Source: Photobacterium marinum
GTDB lineage: Bacteria > Pseudomonadota > Gammaproteobacteria > Enterobacterales > Vibrionaceae
Direction: 5' to 3'
NCBI RefSeq assembly: GCF_000331515.1
Contig: NZ_AMZO01000001.1
Location: forward strand, 186,001 to 250,000
Length of the DNA: 64,000 nt
The position numbers and the translations under genes are program-made. Position 1 is the first letter of the stretch, and each line of letters begins with the position of its first letter. The notes below the pieces were generated by a model. That model saw only the letters and a program-made list of their open reading frames with translations. It was not told the DNA's origin and did no database searches. Below, piece after piece: positions 27,486 to 36,067 of this stretch.

Positions 27486-27872
27486 TCACTCAACAGTTTC
27501 GAAGTAAAACTTGTATTCACGTACACCATCTATCTGGACACCTTTTTCTCTTAGCTCGAGGTACTGCTGGATCTTAACCGTTCTGAAATCCATGGCTTTC
27601 AGCGCAAGGATTATCCGTAGTTCATCCATCGAACGTGACTTAGCAACAGAACTGCAAGTACCGCAGACAACATGAGTCTTTGCCTTAAAACCAGTCTTAT
27701 CAAGCCAGTTAAGCTCTTTCGGTTCTTTTTGCTTACCACAAAAGTAACAGCGGTTGTCTTGTTTCAATGCTGCCTGTTCTCTTAAAGCTTTAGGGCTAAG
27801 TGGTTTGTTTGGTGGGGTAGTGTTGACCTTCTTATTACCACTGAACATAGAAAATTGAACTACATTAGACAT
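27486..27872 (-). CDS. Small CxxC zinc-ribbon protein (HNH-like), function unknown
   Basis: 128 aa. Two pairs of Cys, RCYFCG (~42–45) and VVCGTC (~70–73), are 25–30 residues apart and form a plausible treble-clef/zinc-ribbon core resembling the metal site of HNH nucleases. The catalytic His of an HNH motif is not evident, so nuclease activity is doubtful. The N-terminus is basic and Pro-rich (NTTPPNKPLSPKALREQAAL); the C-terminus has alternating charged helices. ATG at 27872. Single gene with long gaps on both sides. Confidence 0.65.
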   Translation of the reverse strand: MSNVVQFSMFSGNKKVNTTPPNKPLSPKALREQAALKQDNRCYFCGKQKEPKELNWLDKTGFKAKTHVVCGTCSSVAKSRSMDELRIILALKAMDFRTVKIQQYLELREKGVQIDGVREYKFYFETVE

Positions 27873-28254
27873 TTGGATAACTCTTACTAATCAAGGTGTA
27901 TTCGTTTAGTTGACAGCGTAAAACTGAACATTATTGTCATGTTCTTTCGTATCCTATTGCTTGTGTACTCAATTAGTCAAATTACTACTGTACTCATTGC
28001 ACAGATTAATTGACTTAGCCAATGTGATCGGCTAGAGCAATATTAGACACTGATCTATGCGAGTTTTGCCTTACTTTAGATAATGGTTGTGGGGAGGGTA
28101 TTTTTGATTATGGTAATTCGCTTGATAAACACTTTTTAGTCCAACATATCCATCAGTGGTACATAAAATGCGTGTCTGACTTTTACCAGTGTTAACTAAG
28201 TCATTAAATGGCTTTTTCAAAATTGACATGCGAAATGAGAATCAGGATGCGATT
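27873..28254. other. AT-rich intergenic region between divergent genes
   Basis: 382 nt. Nothing recognisable besides the presumed promoters of the zinc-ribbon and methyltransferase genes. The methyltransferase frame is open back to a GTG at 28189. Confidence 0.5.
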
Positions 28255-28992
28255 ATGGAGCAATTTATTAAGCTTTATCGTGATACTGCAAAAGGTAAAT
28301 GTACGACCCCCGATAGCTACAAAGGCTTACCCATACATGCTCATCAAGGGTTACATCAACGCTCGCTTGAAATAGTCAATAACAATCGAATACTAAATAA
28401 TGCAGAAGTACTTGATATTGCTGCAGGTTCTGGTGCTATGTCACTGCGCCTAATTGACAACGGGGCAAAAGTTACTTCAATAGATTTAGTTGAAGAAAAT
28501 TTCAGAGTGAATCACCCTTCATGTGACTTCAACAAACTGGACCTAAACACTAACTTCTCTACCAGCATAAACAAAAAGTTTGATGTGATTATTGCGTTGG
28601 AAATAATAGAACATATCAATAACTCTCGTCAGTTTATCAAAAGTTGTCGAGAGTTATTAAAACCTGGAGGTTTATTAATAATATCAACACCTAACATCAG
28701 CTCTGACTATGCAATAGCAGAACTGATATGTAAAGGTACATACCCTTATTTTGATAATGATCATTATTACAATGGTGGGCATGTAAATCCCATCTCTTCC
28801 TGGTTGGTTGAGTTATTACTAAAAGATCATCAACTTGAATTGATACAATTTGAAAGCTTTGGTAAAGCACAATTGCGGTTTTGGGAATGGCCTAAGTTGT
28901 ATCTTACGCATAAGTTCGTGTCTGTTCTGAGAACGGAGCAAACTAGACCAAATGGCATAATAAACCTATTTGTTATCACAAAAAGTACTTAG
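28255..28992 (+). CDS. Class I SAM-dependent methyltransferase (UbiG/Methyltransf_11-like)
   Basis: About 245 aa. SAM-binding motifs: VLDIAAGSGAMSLRLIDNGA (motif I), a following acidic SIDLVEENF, FDVIIALEIIEHINN (motif with the usual E-I-I-E-H) and LLKPGGLLIISTP (motif III). The order and EHI/LKPGG pattern are those of the UbiG/Coq3-like group. The substrate is unknown and no pathway genes adjoin it. Start is uncertain: the ATG at 28255 has CAGGA about 8 nt upstream; the frame also has an ATG at 28228 and a GTG at 28189. The DNA is AT-rich with Vibrio-atypical isolation, suggesting acquired DNA. Confidence 0.8.
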   Translation: MEQFIKLYRDTAKGKCTTPDSYKGLPIHAHQGLHQRSLEIVNNNRILNNAEVLDIAAGSGAMSLRLIDNGAKVTSIDLVEENFRVNHPSCDFNKLDLNTNFSTSINKKFDVIIALEIIEHINNSRQFIKSCRELLKPGGLLIISTPNISSDYAIAELICKGTYPYFDNDHYYNGGHVNPISSWLVELLLKDHQLELIQFESFGKAQLRFWEWPKLYLTHKFVSVLRTEQTRPNGIINLFVITKST

Positions 28993-29382
28993 TCCCAACT
29001 TCAACAGTGAAGTGCGACACTCGCCAATATCAGGCAGCCATTGCCATTTTCTCAATTACTATGGCAGGGGCTTGAAGTTTAAACACTTTATTGCTCAATG
29101 TGCTCTGCTCCATTAATGCAGGGCACCGAGTTAAGTGACTTTGCCATACTTGAGTTAATCCATTAGTTAGTCATATTCGATTGTCCGAGCCTCATTTAGG
29201 CCACTTCAGATTAGCTTGGGAGTGTTGAGCGTTATAGTATTAGCTTAGTGAACAGCGTTACCTCGCTCTGCGCTCCGCACAAAATCATCCACGGCAATCC
29301 AGTTTTCAATGTCTACTGAGATGGTATTTTTTTAGAAAACGCGCATAATCTTGCTATACAACACTCAAAGAAGAAATTATCT
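28993..29382. other. Gene-free stretch, possibly decayed sequence
   Basis: 390 nt with no supportable gene. The first ~100 nt (AGTGAAGTGCGACACTCG) faintly recall the end of an IS30-type element, but no transposase fragment can be shown. The ATG of the next gene at 29383 has AAGAAG upstream. Confidence 0.45.
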
Positions 29383-29757
29383 ATGACTGATTTTCAATAT
29401 TACTTTCACCAACTACCTTGTTTTAACTGTAAAAAAACCACAGTAAGTACTGATCTTGGTTGGTTGACGGCTGCAATGAAAGATGATGTCCTAGCGCAAG
29501 TGGGTGCGATTATCGCGCAAGGCAACGTCGAGCCAGATCTTTCGGTGAATGTGACTTGTACTAAAGATGAAGCGCGTGATTACTTATTGCTGAATTTCTA
29601 CGGCTACTCTGAAGAAGAACTAGCGAATCAAGTTGAAGCGGAAGATGAGCAAGAAGTAGCGGATGAAATAGCAGAGCTACTGGCAGAAGGTAACGATACA
29701 GCAGTCTTTGAACACGAAATTGCACTACAAAGTTGTACTGATTGCGACATTGATTAA
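29383..29757 (+). CDS. Acidic hypothetical protein bracketed by CxxC motifs
   Basis: 124 aa, not recognised. CFNC at residues ~13–16 and CTDC close to the C-terminus could together bind one zinc and clasp the ends of the protein. Between them lies a highly acidic, Glu/Ala-rich helical segment (SEEELANQVEAEDEQEVADE). No signal peptide or membrane segment. Single gene with a strong terminator at 29827. The composition may point to a protein-interaction or adaptor role, but no function can be assigned. Confidence 0.68.
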   Translation: MTDFQYYFHQLPCFNCKKTTVSTDLGWLTAAMKDDVLAQVGAIIAQGNVEPDLSVNVTCTKDEARDYLLLNFYGYSEEELANQVEAEDEQEVADEIAELLAEGNDTAVFEHEIALQSCTDCDID

Positions 29758-29826
29758 GAGTCAAACCAAGCGTGATTATTAAACTTAAACATGTTCATCA
29801 TAGATAACATGATGTTCTATTTATTT

Positions 29827-29863
29827 AAGGCGTTAGCAGAGTAGCGTTTGCTAACGCCTTTTT
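29827..29863 (+). terminator. Rho-independent terminator
   Basis: AAGGCGTTAGCA / TGCTAACGCCTT, a 12-bp perfect stem (29827–29838 with 29849–29860), followed by T residues. Confidence 0.93.
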
Positions 29864-30038
29864 CGTTTCTGCGGTTTTTAGTTAAGCACAATTCAAGAGG
29901 GTAGGTATTGCTTTTTGCCTATCGCAACCGCCAATACTTGAGATAATCCATGAAATGCTAATTTGGTAAAATCAGTGACTCACCTATGTCCGATAGTGAT
30001 TTAACTACCTACCAAGCTCATGCATTCTCTACCTAAGA

Positions 30039-30059
30039 ATTGTAGCGGCAAACTACAAT
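30039..30059 (-). terminator. Hairpin just beyond the exported-protein gene
   Basis: ATTGTAG / CTACAAT 7-bp stem, about 10 nt after the stop of the minus-strand gene at 30070. No clear T tract, so only a possible terminator. Confidence 0.35.
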
Positions 30060-30069
30060 GTCTTGTTGT

Positions 30070-30525
30070 TTAAGACTGAATAATCAATCCCAACTCTATC
30101 GCTGTATTGAACGTGATTTTTTTGATTACCAAGTTATGAAGTGCTGCTTCCGATATTAGTAATATCTGAGCTCCTGCATCGGGAGCATCAACGTGTACTG
30201 ACAATTTCTTGTCTGATTGATACTTCGACCATAGCTTGCTATCGACCAAATAAATGTAGGTATCTGAAGGTAGTTCAGGGTAGAGGCCAACCATCAAATT
30301 TAGCCACCAACTGGCTCGACGTAGCCCTTTTTGACCTTCTAGGCTTTGTGGTCGCTCTATAGACTGTGCTCTTATCGCTTGTTGAGTAGCAATAGCAATA
30401 TCTAACGAGCCAGGATAACTTTCAGAAAAAGGGTTATTAAATTGCCCATCATAAGAACAAGCCCAGCTAAGTGGGCTTGTTGATGTGATAAGAGCAGTAG
30501 ACAGCAACAACGTGCTTTTCTTCAT
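30070..30525 (-). CDS. Small exported protein encoded with the alkylsulfatase
   Basis: 151 aa, family not recognised. The N-terminal MKKSTLLLSTALITSTSPLS with WAC next looks like a signal peptide with cleavage before or near Cys23; a lipoprotein is possible though the -1 residue (Ala) follows Trp. The mature part has GLRRASWWLNLMVGLYPELP and no clear catalytic motif. It starts only 14 nt downstream of the alkylsulfatase stop on the same strand, so the two are probably one operon. It may assist or be co-regulated with the periplasmic sulfatase. Confidence 0.68.
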   Translation of the reverse strand: MKKSTLLLSTALITSTSPLSWACSYDGQFNNPFSESYPGSLDIAIATQQAIRAQSIERPQSLEGQKGLRRASWWLNLMVGLYPELPSDTYIYLVDSKLWSKYQSDKKLSVHVDAPDAGAQILLISEAALHNLVIKKITFNTAIELGLIIQS

Positions 30526-30539
30526 ACTGCACTCCTCGT

Positions 30540-32495
30540 TTATGGGGTAACGATATTAAACCAGAATTTAAACGTATCAAGCATACCGACAAAGTCTTTA
30601 AAGACATCTTTATCGCCATCAAGCTCAATATCGCCATTGGCGATGGCTTGCTCTAATGTAACGTTTCCCAGTTGAACATCATCCAATGCTAATTTTGTTA
30701 ACGTCAGTGTTACATCCGGTTTATCTGCTTGCTTCTTTGTATGGTTTAATACGGAGTTTTCAATATAAAGCGTATATTTCTCATCCAGATCGGTGAAGTT
30801 TAGATTAATTGCAAAGCTTTTACCTGCGGCTTTATCTGGCAGTATGCGCACTGCAAGGTAGTCGAATAACATCTCTGGTGGCATATTCTTTATAATATCG
30901 GGAGAGGCGGTGTTTGTTCCTCCTGCCGATGGGGTGCCATTTCTAAGCTCATAAGCACCTTGTAAATATACAGAGCGCCATGGGCCCGATTCAGCTTGAT
31001 ATCCCAACTGCTCGTATGTATCAGCCAGTAACTTTTTACCTTGTTCACTTTGCGGATTGGCAAACACAACATGTTTTAATACTTCTGCTACCCAGCGATA
31101 TTTTCCCGCTTCATAATCCGCTTTTGCTTTCTTGATGATCTCTTGTTCTCCCCCCATATACGCTACATAGTTAACTGCAGCATCTGTAGGTGGTAGGTTG
31201 TTAAGATCTGATGGATTACCGCTGTACCATCCCATATAACGTTGATATACCGCACGGCTATTATGGCGTAATGTTCCATAGTAACCACGTGTGCTCCAAT
31301 TGTTTTCTATCTCATCCGGGAACTGAATGATTTCTGAAATTTCGGAACCAATGAAGCCTTGGTTCATCAAACGAACAGTTTGATCGTGAGTGTATTTATA
31401 CATGTCACGCTGTTTCTTAAAGTAGTCGACAATCTTTGATTGCCCCCACATGGGCCAGTGATGGCTTTGAAATTTCACTTCAACTTCATCCCCCCACATT
31501 TCTATAGTTTCCTGCAAATAGCTCGACCACTTAAGCGCATCACGTACCTGAGCTCCGCGTAAAGTCAGAATGTTGTGCATCGTGTTGGTAGAATTCTCTG
31601 CCATCCATAGTGCTTTTTTGTCAGGGAAGTAAGTATTGATTTCAGTAGGAGCCTCTGTGCCTGGTGTATACTGAAACACCATTTTCACGCCATCAATTGT
31701 GCGTTCTTCACCTGTTTTCTTGATGATATCTGTCGGTTTGATAAGGGTTGCCAGACCTGTGGATGTTGTTTGTCCTAAACCGCCATTGACTCCCCCTTGT
31801 ACATTTCGAGGCAATAAAGCACCGTACATATAAACTGCGCGGCGACCCATCGCATTACCTGCAATTACATTTTCTGATACGGCATGCTCAGTAAAACCAT
31901 AGGACGCGATAATATCGACTTTACCGGCCAATACATCTTTCTCATCGACAATCCCACGAACACCACCAAAATGGTCGATGTGGCTGTGGCTGTATATAAC
32001 GGCAACGACGGGCCTTTCTCCTAACTCACTGTTTATAAAAGCTAGAGCGGCCTTAGCAGTTTCTTGAGATATCAAAGGGTCGAATACAATCCAACCAGTA
32101 TCGCCTTTTACAAATGTGATATTTGATAGGTCATAACCACGAATTTGATAGATGCCATCTGTCACCTCAAATAGCCCGTTAATCATGTTTAACTGAGCGT
32201 TTCGCCATAAACTTGGATTCACACTGTCTGGCGCAGGTGTCTCTAATGTGATGTATTTCTTGTAAGCTTCTAGATCCCAAACAATATCGCCATTGGCATT
32301 TTTTATGGTGACAACGTCTTGCTTGGCGATGAAACCACGCTGTGCATCTTTAAAATCTTGTTTGTCGTTAAAAGGTAAAGTTTGCTTAACTTTATTGTTC
32401 GCAGTAATCGTTGTTTCGGTTGCTGGTTTAGGTTCGCCAGCAATTAGTCCTGATGAGACAAATAATGTTATTGCTATCGCCGCTATTGGCTTCAT
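30540..32495 (-). CDS. Secreted alkyl/aryl sulfatase, metallo-beta-lactamase type (SdsA1/YjcS family)
   Basis: 651 aa. Hydrolyses primary alkyl sulfates such as dodecyl sulfate to alcohol and sulfate. Signal peptide MKPIAAIAITLFVSSGLIAG. The metallo-beta-lactamase domain carries the dizinc motif HSHIDHFGGVRG (His170, His172, Asp174, His175). The later NTYFPDKKALWMAENSTNTM and FQSHHWPMWG segments are typical of the family. An alkylsulfatase dimerisation domain and a C-terminal SCP2-like lipid-binding domain (DVTLTLTKLALDDVQLGNVT) complete the expected order. Length matches SdsA1. Followed 14 nt later by a small exported protein. Sulfated lipids are plausible marine substrates. Confidence 0.92.
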   Translation of the reverse strand: MKPIAAIAITLFVSSGLIAGEPKPATETTITANNKVKQTLPFNDKQDFKDAQRGFIAKQDVVTIKNANGDIVWDLEAYKKYITLETPAPDSVNPSLWRNAQLNMINGLFEVTDGIYQIRGYDLSNITFVKGDTGWIVFDPLISQETAKAALAFINSELGERPVVAVIYSHSHIDHFGGVRGIVDEKDVLAGKVDIIASYGFTEHAVSENVIAGNAMGRRAVYMYGALLPRNVQGGVNGGLGQTTSTGLATLIKPTDIIKKTGEERTIDGVKMVFQYTPGTEAPTEINTYFPDKKALWMAENSTNTMHNILTLRGAQVRDALKWSSYLQETIEMWGDEVEVKFQSHHWPMWGQSKIVDYFKKQRDMYKYTHDQTVRLMNQGFIGSEISEIIQFPDEIENNWSTRGYYGTLRHNSRAVYQRYMGWYSGNPSDLNNLPPTDAAVNYVAYMGGEQEIIKKAKADYEAGKYRWVAEVLKHVVFANPQSEQGKKLLADTYEQLGYQAESGPWRSVYLQGAYELRNGTPSAGGTNTASPDIIKNMPPEMLFDYLAVRILPDKAAGKSFAINLNFTDLDEKYTLYIENSVLNHTKKQADKPDVTLTLTKLALDDVQLGNVTLEQAIANGDIELDGDKDVFKDFVGMLDTFKFWFNIVTP

Positions 32496-32969
32496 GACTC
32501 ACTCCCTATGAACTGTCCTAACAATCACTGTTAGTCTAGGACCTTCCTTTAATAACAACTTCGCACTGTTGATAAAATATTGGTATGCAAGGGCTGCGGT
32601 GGGATGAGCATTCGAAAAATGTTCAGTGATACCTTTTGGGTATTGTGTTCGGGAATAGCATGGCGTGACATTCCAGAGCGCTTCTGCATAGTTTGAGCCG
32701 GTAGCTATATGCCTAAGAATTAAAGCCCCAATATTGCTGCATTTGTAATTTTTTTCGACACAATCAGCGGAGGCGTAGACGGCTATTTTCCCAATTGTTT
32801 AATTACACATATTCTTGGGCGTAAAAATAATAAATGCGTAAAAGTCATTTGAAACATGACAAACATTCATTTTACTCATAATGATAAATCTATAAGATTC
32901 GCAGGATTAGGATATGAGGGAGATGCGCTCTTTCATGTCAAGATCAATCTGTAGGAATGGAGCGAATTA
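32496..32969. other. Divergent promoter region between sulfatase and flavin reductase genes
   Basis: 474 nt, AT-rich, with no gene. It carries the nested palindrome at 32515–32542 near the sulfatase start. GGAG at 7 nt before the ATG at 32970 is the reductase ribosome site. Confidence 0.6.
32515..32542. promoter_or_regulatory. Nested inverted repeat in the sulfatase leader
   Basis: Two interlocked palindromes: GTCCTA ... TAGGAC (32515–32520 / 32537–32542) and CTAACA ... TGTTAG (32518–32523 / 32529–32534). They lie 20–47 nt upstream of the sulfatase ATG. Could be an operator or a 5' UTR hairpin. Confidence 0.4.
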
Positions 32970-35900
32970 ATGGACCAGCTAGTCGGTGAAATGTTATTTC
33001 AGTCTGGTGGAAAGCTAAAGAATCGTATTGTTATGGCACCAATGACGATTCAGTCTGCTTTTTTTGATGGCAGTGTTACTCAGGAAATGATCGAGTATTA
33101 TGCAATGCGCTCTGGTGACGCCGGCGCCGTTATTGTGGAAAGCGCATTTGTTGAAAATTACGGTAGAGCGTTTCCTGGCGCTTTAGGTATTGATAGCGAT
33201 GACAAAATTCCGGGTTTAAAAAAACTAGCCGAAGCGATTAAAGCGAAAGGCTCAAAAGCTATCCTACAGATTTATCATGCAGGTCGTATGGCTAACCCTG
33301 AATATAATGGGGGACATCAGCCTATTTCTGCCAGTCCTGTTGCCGCGCTTCGGGATAATGCAGAAACACCACTGGAAATGACCAAAGAACAGATCGAATT
33401 AATGATTGAGAAATTTGGTGATGCAGTGAACAGAGCCATCTTAGCCAATTTTGATGGTGTCGAAATCCATGGCGCAAATACCTACCTCATTCAGCAATTT
33501 TTCTCTCCTCATTCAAATCGTAGAAACGACATGTGGGGCGGGAATATTGAAAAACGAACCACGTTCCCTTTAGCGATTCTGGAAAAGACAAAGCAGATCG
33601 TAAAATCGCATAAGAAAGAGGGATTCATTGTCGGCTATCGTTTTTCACCAGAGGAAATTGAAGAGCCAGGTATTCGCTTCTCCGATTCAATGTACCTCCT
33701 GGATAAATTAGCCGCTCATGGCCTGGATTATTTCCACTTTTCTATGGGCAGCTGGGCTAGAAATTCCATTGTAGAGCCTGACGATAAAGAGTTGCTAATT
33801 ACTAAATACCGTAAATTGCAGTCAGAAAATGTCGCTAAAGTGCTGGTGATTGGCGTTGGTAATATCGCTCAACGAGAAGATGCAGAAAAAGCACTCGCAC
33901 AGGGCTACGATATGGTTAGCGTTGGTAAAGGTTATTTGGTTGAACCAGAATGGGCAACGAAGGCTCTCAACTCAGAACAGTGTGCGCAATTTGCTGATAT
34001 TGCACAGCAGGAAGAGCTTAAAATCCCGACCCCTTTATGGCAAATCATGGATTACATGATCGTTGATAGCAAAGCTGAAGCCCTGAAGCATCAACGTATC
34101 AAAGAATTACAAAACGTCAAAATCCATTTTAATCCTGGCGAGTATACCGCGTATGGTCGTGGGCATAACGGTGATTTACCGATTACAGTTTCGTTTTCAG
34201 AAGACGAAATCCTGAATATTTCTGTTGATTCTTCAAAAGAGTCTGATGGAATCGCGAACCCTGCATTTGAACGTATTCCTCAGCAGATCATCAACGGGCA
34301 AACGCTGAATATTGATGTTATTTCTGGCGCAACGGTCAGCAGCCAGGCGGTACTGGATGGTGTTGCCAATGCTGTTGATCTGGCCGGAGGAAATTCAGAA
34401 GCACTGCGTTGTAAGGCACAAGCAGCGGTTGAGTGGTCTTCAGAAGTAGTTGAAGAGACGGTTGATATCGTTGTTGTCGGTGGTGGAGGTGCAGGTTTGA
34501 GTGCTACGCTGTCTGCGCTCGATAAAGGCAAGTCTGTTATTTTGCTGGAGAAGTATCCTGCGATTGGTGGCAATACTGTCCGTACAGGCGGGTGGGTGAA
34601 TGCTGCTGAACCAGAATGGCAGAGTGAATTCCCGCCGCTACCGGGTGAGAAAGAAAACCTGATTGCGCTTGCTAAAACTCCGGAATCAGAATTCACAGCC
34701 GAATACCTTATAGATTTTAAGAGACTGAAACAGCAGATTGCTGAATATCTCAAAGCGACAGAAAGTGGAAAGCATTACCTTTTCGATTCTGTGGAGTTGC
34801 ACCGTATTCAGAGCTATCTCGGCGGTAAAAGAACGGATCTGAACGGTCAGACCATTTATGGGGATTATGATTTGGTCAAGACACTAACCGATCGTTCGAT
34901 GGAATCCATACACTGGCTGAGTGAAGCGGGTATTGATTTTGACCGCAGTGTCGTTGAAATTCCTGTTGGTGCACTCTGGCGTCGAGCTCATAAACCTAAG
35001 CGTCCTAAAGGCGTTGAGTTTATCGATAAACTACAAAAACGGGTTTTAGAAAAATCCGGACGTATCATGGTTGATACGCGGGCGACCGATCTGATCGTCA
35101 AGAATAATAAAGTCGTAGGTATTGAAGCTCAGCAGGCTGATGGCAAAAAGTTAATCTTCAATGTTAATCATGGTGTGGTACTTGCCTCTGGTGGTTTCGG
35201 TGCTAATACGAAGATGATTAAAAAGTACAATACGTACTGGAATGACATTGCCGATGATATTAAAACCACTAACTCACCGGCGTTAGTGGGGGATGGTATT
35301 GAAATTGGTGAAAAGGTTAACGCTGAGCTGGTTGGTATGGGATTCACTCAGCTAATGCCTGTTGGTGACCCCAAATCTGGTGCCTTGCTGACCGGACTGA
35401 TTGTACCGCCTGAGAACTTCGTTTTTGTTAATAAACAGGGCAAACGCTTTATTGACGAATGTGAAAGTCGTGATGTTTTGTCTAACGCATTTCTCGATAA
35501 CGGCGGTTTAATCTATATGATTGCCGATCAGCGGATACGTCAGACAGCGGCGAATACTTCTGATGAAACTATCGAAAGAGAAATCGAAGAAGGAATTATC
35601 TTTCAGGCCGATACACTTGAAGCTTTGGCTGAAAAAATTGGTGTTCCGGCAGCCGGGTTGCAAGAGACAATTAAAAAATACAATGAGTATGTGGACCAGG
35701 GAAGCGATCCGGAATTCCATAAAAGCGCTTTCGGCCTGAAAGTAGAGCAGGCACCTTTCTATGCAACCCCACGCAAGCCATCCGTTCATCATACGATGGG
35801 GGGATTAAAAATCGATACCAGTGCCCGAGTTATCGATAAACAAGGTGACATCATTCCTGGCTTATACGCCGCAGGGGAAGTTGCTGGTGGGATACATGCC

Positions 35901-35984
35901 GGGAACCGCCTGGGAGGTAATGCCCTGATTGATATCTTCACTTATGGACGAATTGCCGGAGAGAGTGCCGCTGATTTGATTTAA
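32970..35984 (+). CDS. Three-domain NADH-dependent flavin reductase (OYE + FMN-bind + FAD-binding 2), acrylate/fumarate/cinnamate-reductase type
   Basis: 1004 aa, no signal peptide, so cytoplasmic. Domain 1 (~1–370): old-yellow-enzyme NADH:flavin oxidoreductase (GVEIHGANTYLIQQFFSPHS). Domain 2 (~385–475): FMN-bind with the flavinylation motif D449-V-I-S-G-A-T455, where ApbE would esterify FMN to Thr455. Domain 3 (~495–1004): flavocytochrome-c/fumarate-reductase FAD domain (VVVGGGGAGLSATLSA; RRAHKPKR; HHTMGGLKI; NRLGGNALIDIFTYGRIAGE). This architecture is that of soluble NADH:fumarate, acrylate and (hydroxy)cinnamate reductases of Klebsiella and Vibrio. The substrate cannot be set from sequence. 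The apbE gene is next, supporting covalent FMN. Confidence 0.92.
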   Translation: MDQLVGEMLFQSGGKLKNRIVMAPMTIQSAFFDGSVTQEMIEYYAMRSGDAGAVIVESAFVENYGRAFPGALGIDSDDKIPGLKKLAEAIKAKGSKAILQIYHAGRMANPEYNGGHQPISASPVAALRDNAETPLEMTKEQIELMIEKFGDAVNRAILANFDGVEIHGANTYLIQQFFSPHSNRRNDMWGGNIEKRTTFPLAILEKTKQIVKSHKKEGFIVGYRFSPEEIEEPGIRFSDSMYLLDKLAAHGLDYFHFSMGSWARNSIVEPDDKELLITKYRKLQSENVAKVLVIGVGNIAQREDAEKALAQGYDMVSVGKGYLVEPEWATKALNSEQCAQFADIAQQEELKIPTPLWQIMDYMIVDSKAEALKHQRIKELQNVKIHFNPGEYTAYGRGHNGDLPITVSFSEDEILNISVDSSKESDGIANPAFERIPQQIINGQTLNIDVISGATVSSQAVLDGVANAVDLAGGNSEALRCKAQAAVEWSSEVVEETVDIVVVGGGGAGLSATLSALDKGKSVILLEKYPAIGGNTVRTGGWVNAAEPEWQSEFPPLPGEKENLIALAKTPESEFTAEYLIDFKRLKQQIAEYLKATESGKHYLFDSVELHRIQSYLGGKRTDLNGQTIYGDYDLVKTLTDRSMESIHWLSEAGIDFDRSVVEIPVGALWRRAHKPKRPKGVEFIDKLQKRVLEKSGRIMVDTRATDLIVKNNKVVGIEAQQADGKKLIFNVNHGVVLASGGFGANTKMIKKYNTYWNDIADDIKTTNSPALVGDGIEIGEKVNAELVGMGFTQLMPVGDPKSGALLTGLIVPPENFVFVNKQGKRFIDECESRDVLSNAFLDNGGLIYMIADQRIRQTAANTSDETIEREIEEGIIFQADTLEALAEKIGVPAAGLQETIKKYNEYVDQGSDPEFHKSAFGLKVEQAPFYATPRKPSVHHTMGGLKIDTSARVIDKQGDIIPGLYAAGEVAGGIHAGNRLGGNALIDIFTYGRIAGESAADLI

Positions 35985-35997
35985 TATCAATAAAACC

Positions 35998-36033
35998 AAA
36001 AGGGAAGCATAGATACATTCTGCTTCCCTTTTT
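35998..36033 (+). terminator. Rho-independent terminator between reductase and apbE
   Basis: AAAAGGGAAGCA / TGCTTCCCTTTT, a 12-bp stem (35998–36009 with 36021–36032), then T. It would attenuate read-through into apbE. Confidence 0.9.
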
Positions 36034-36067
36034 ACTATTTATAACGTTTACATTAAGTGTAATTAAG

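Noticed and set aside
28993-29382. Possible decayed IS30-like end
   Set aside because: Only a vague resemblance (GTGCGACACTTC-like) and no transposase fragment longer than about 28 codons; cannot be supported without a database search.
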